A DNA stretch of 64,000 bases from Bacteroidales bacterium UBA1628 (lineage in GTDB: Bacteria > Bacteroidota > Bacteroidia > Bacteroidales > UBA932): positions 1 to 64,000 of the forward strand of contig DCMG01000006.1 of NCBI GenBank assembly GCA_002321335.1. The letters run 5' to 3'. The notes beneath the pieces are model-generated. The model saw only the letters and a program-made list of their open reading frames with translations, was not told the origin of the DNA and made no database searches. Shown here in pieces: positions 63,347 through 64,000 of the stretch. The translations under genes and the position numbers were made by a program. Position 1 is the stretch's first letter; the number at the start of each line of letters is the position of its first letter.

Positions 63347-63952
63347 TTAGATGAATGTCGAATAGTTCAGTTTCCCGTCGTCAAGAAAATCCTCGACAAC
63401 CTTCTCGACCTCGGCGAACGCCGTCTTGAGGTCGTCGTTGACGAGCACATAGTCGAATTTCGGAGCGTAGGTCATCTCTTCGGCCGCCTTGGCGACACGC
63501 TCCTCGATGGCCTCCGGGGAGTCGGTCCCTCTTTTGACGAGCCTTTCGCGAAGCGCCTCCACGGACGGAGCCTGGACGAAGATGGACAGAGCCTTGTCCC
63601 CGAAATATTTCTTGAGGTTCACCCCTCCCTTGACATCGACATCGAATATTATCACATGCCCCGCAGCCCAGATCCTTTCGACCTCGGACTTGAGCGTGCC
63701 GTAGAAATGATCCTCGTAAACCTCCTCGTATTCAACGAATGAATCCTTGGCGATCAGCTCGCGGAATTTCTCGGGAGTGACGAAGTGATATTCCTTGCCG
63801 TCCTGCTCGGTGCCGCGCGGCGCCCTTGATGTGGCGGAGATCGAGAACTCCATCTGATCCTTGTATATTCCAAGAATATGGTTCACTATCGTGCTTTTGC
63901 CGGATCCCGACGGGGCGGAGAAAATCAGTACTCTGTTGCTCATTTGACTCAT
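63347..63952 (-). CDS. gmk: Guanylate kinase
   Basis: 201 residues (or 198 from ATG 63943). P-loop SAPSGSGKST, the GMP-binding TSRAPRGTEQDG and YEEVYEDHFYGT, and lid/base-binding VDVKGG. It phosphorylates GMP to GDP. It runs with nadD, and both look like core genome outside the capsule locus. Confidence 0.95.
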   Translation of the reverse strand: MSQMSNRVLIFSAPSGSGKSTIVNHILGIYKDQMEFSISATSRAPRGTEQDGKEYHFVTPEKFRELIAKDSFVEYEEVYEDHFYGTLKSEVERIWAAGHVIIFDVDVKGGVNLKKYFGDKALSIFVQAPSVEALRERLVKRGTDSPEAIEERVAKAAEEMTYAPKFDYVLVNDDLKTAFAEVEKVVEDFLDDGKLNYSTFI

Positions 63953-64000
63953 GAATATTTTCGTGTGGCTGCAAAGGTATCATTTTTTGCGGAAAGTTCA

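Overview
The window is a chromosomal segment of a Bacteroidota bacterium, most likely order Bacteroidales; I cannot fix the genus. The evidence is a SusC/SusD pair under an ECF sigma/FecR switch, many Bacteroidota-type lipoproteins, fimbrillin-like and BACON-like domains, an UpxY-type antiterminator, and promoter boxes of the TTG/TAnnTTTG type. No tRNA, rRNA, CRISPR array or prophage was seen.

Layout. (1) 1-1.9 kb: a REP-associated tyrosine transposase (RAYT) with hairpin repeats on both sides, the downstream one inverted. (2) 1.9-3.8 kb: dnaK. (3) 3.9-15.6 kb: a polysaccharide-utilisation-type locus on the minus strand (FecR, SusC, SusD, surface lipoprotein, glycerophosphodiesterase, GH127 arabinofuranosidase) with the ECF sigma gene divergent. 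(4) 15.6-19.7 kb: a secreted protein, tadA, rpmH, an S24/S26 peptidase and an ABC exporter. (5) 19.8-33.5 kb: a minus-strand surface-protein operon with two phosphatidylinositol-phospholipase-C-like lipoproteins, two CotH-kinase lipoproteins, a very large adhesin-like lipoprotein with an F5/8C domain, an OmpA protein and two tiny proteins. Three of the enzymes carry fimbrillin-like N-terminal regions. (6) 33.6-62.6 kb: a large exopolysaccharide/capsule locus read toward lower coordinates. It starts with UpxY and an HAD hydrolase, is interrupted by an ATPase-TOPRIM pair set between REP repeats, and continues with flippase, nonulosonate genes, 3-amino-deoxysugar genes, glycosyltransferases, polymerase, the initiating transferase trio, a PqqD/nucleotidyltransferase/HprK-like cassette, then Wza and Wzc. 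(7) 62.7-64 kb: nadD and gmk.

How it works together. The capsule locus encodes a Wzx/Wzy-type route: WbpM-, WbpV- and WbpL-like proteins would make and load the first sugar on undecaprenyl phosphate, glycosyltransferases extend it, Wzx flips, Wzy polymerises, and Wzc/Wza control length and export. Side branches supply a CMP-nonulosonate and dTDP-3-amino-deoxyhexoses. The surface operon looks like a set of outer-membrane enzymes displayed on fimbrillin-type scaffolds and aimed at phospholipid head groups and protein phosphorylation, but that is inference.

Most worth following: the fimbrillin-fused CotH/PI-PLC operon, the REP-bracketed ATPase-TOPRIM pair (a possible two-gene defence module), the PqqD-nucleotidyltransferase-kinase cassette whose genes carry repeat units inside their coding sequence, and the RAYT/REP family itself.
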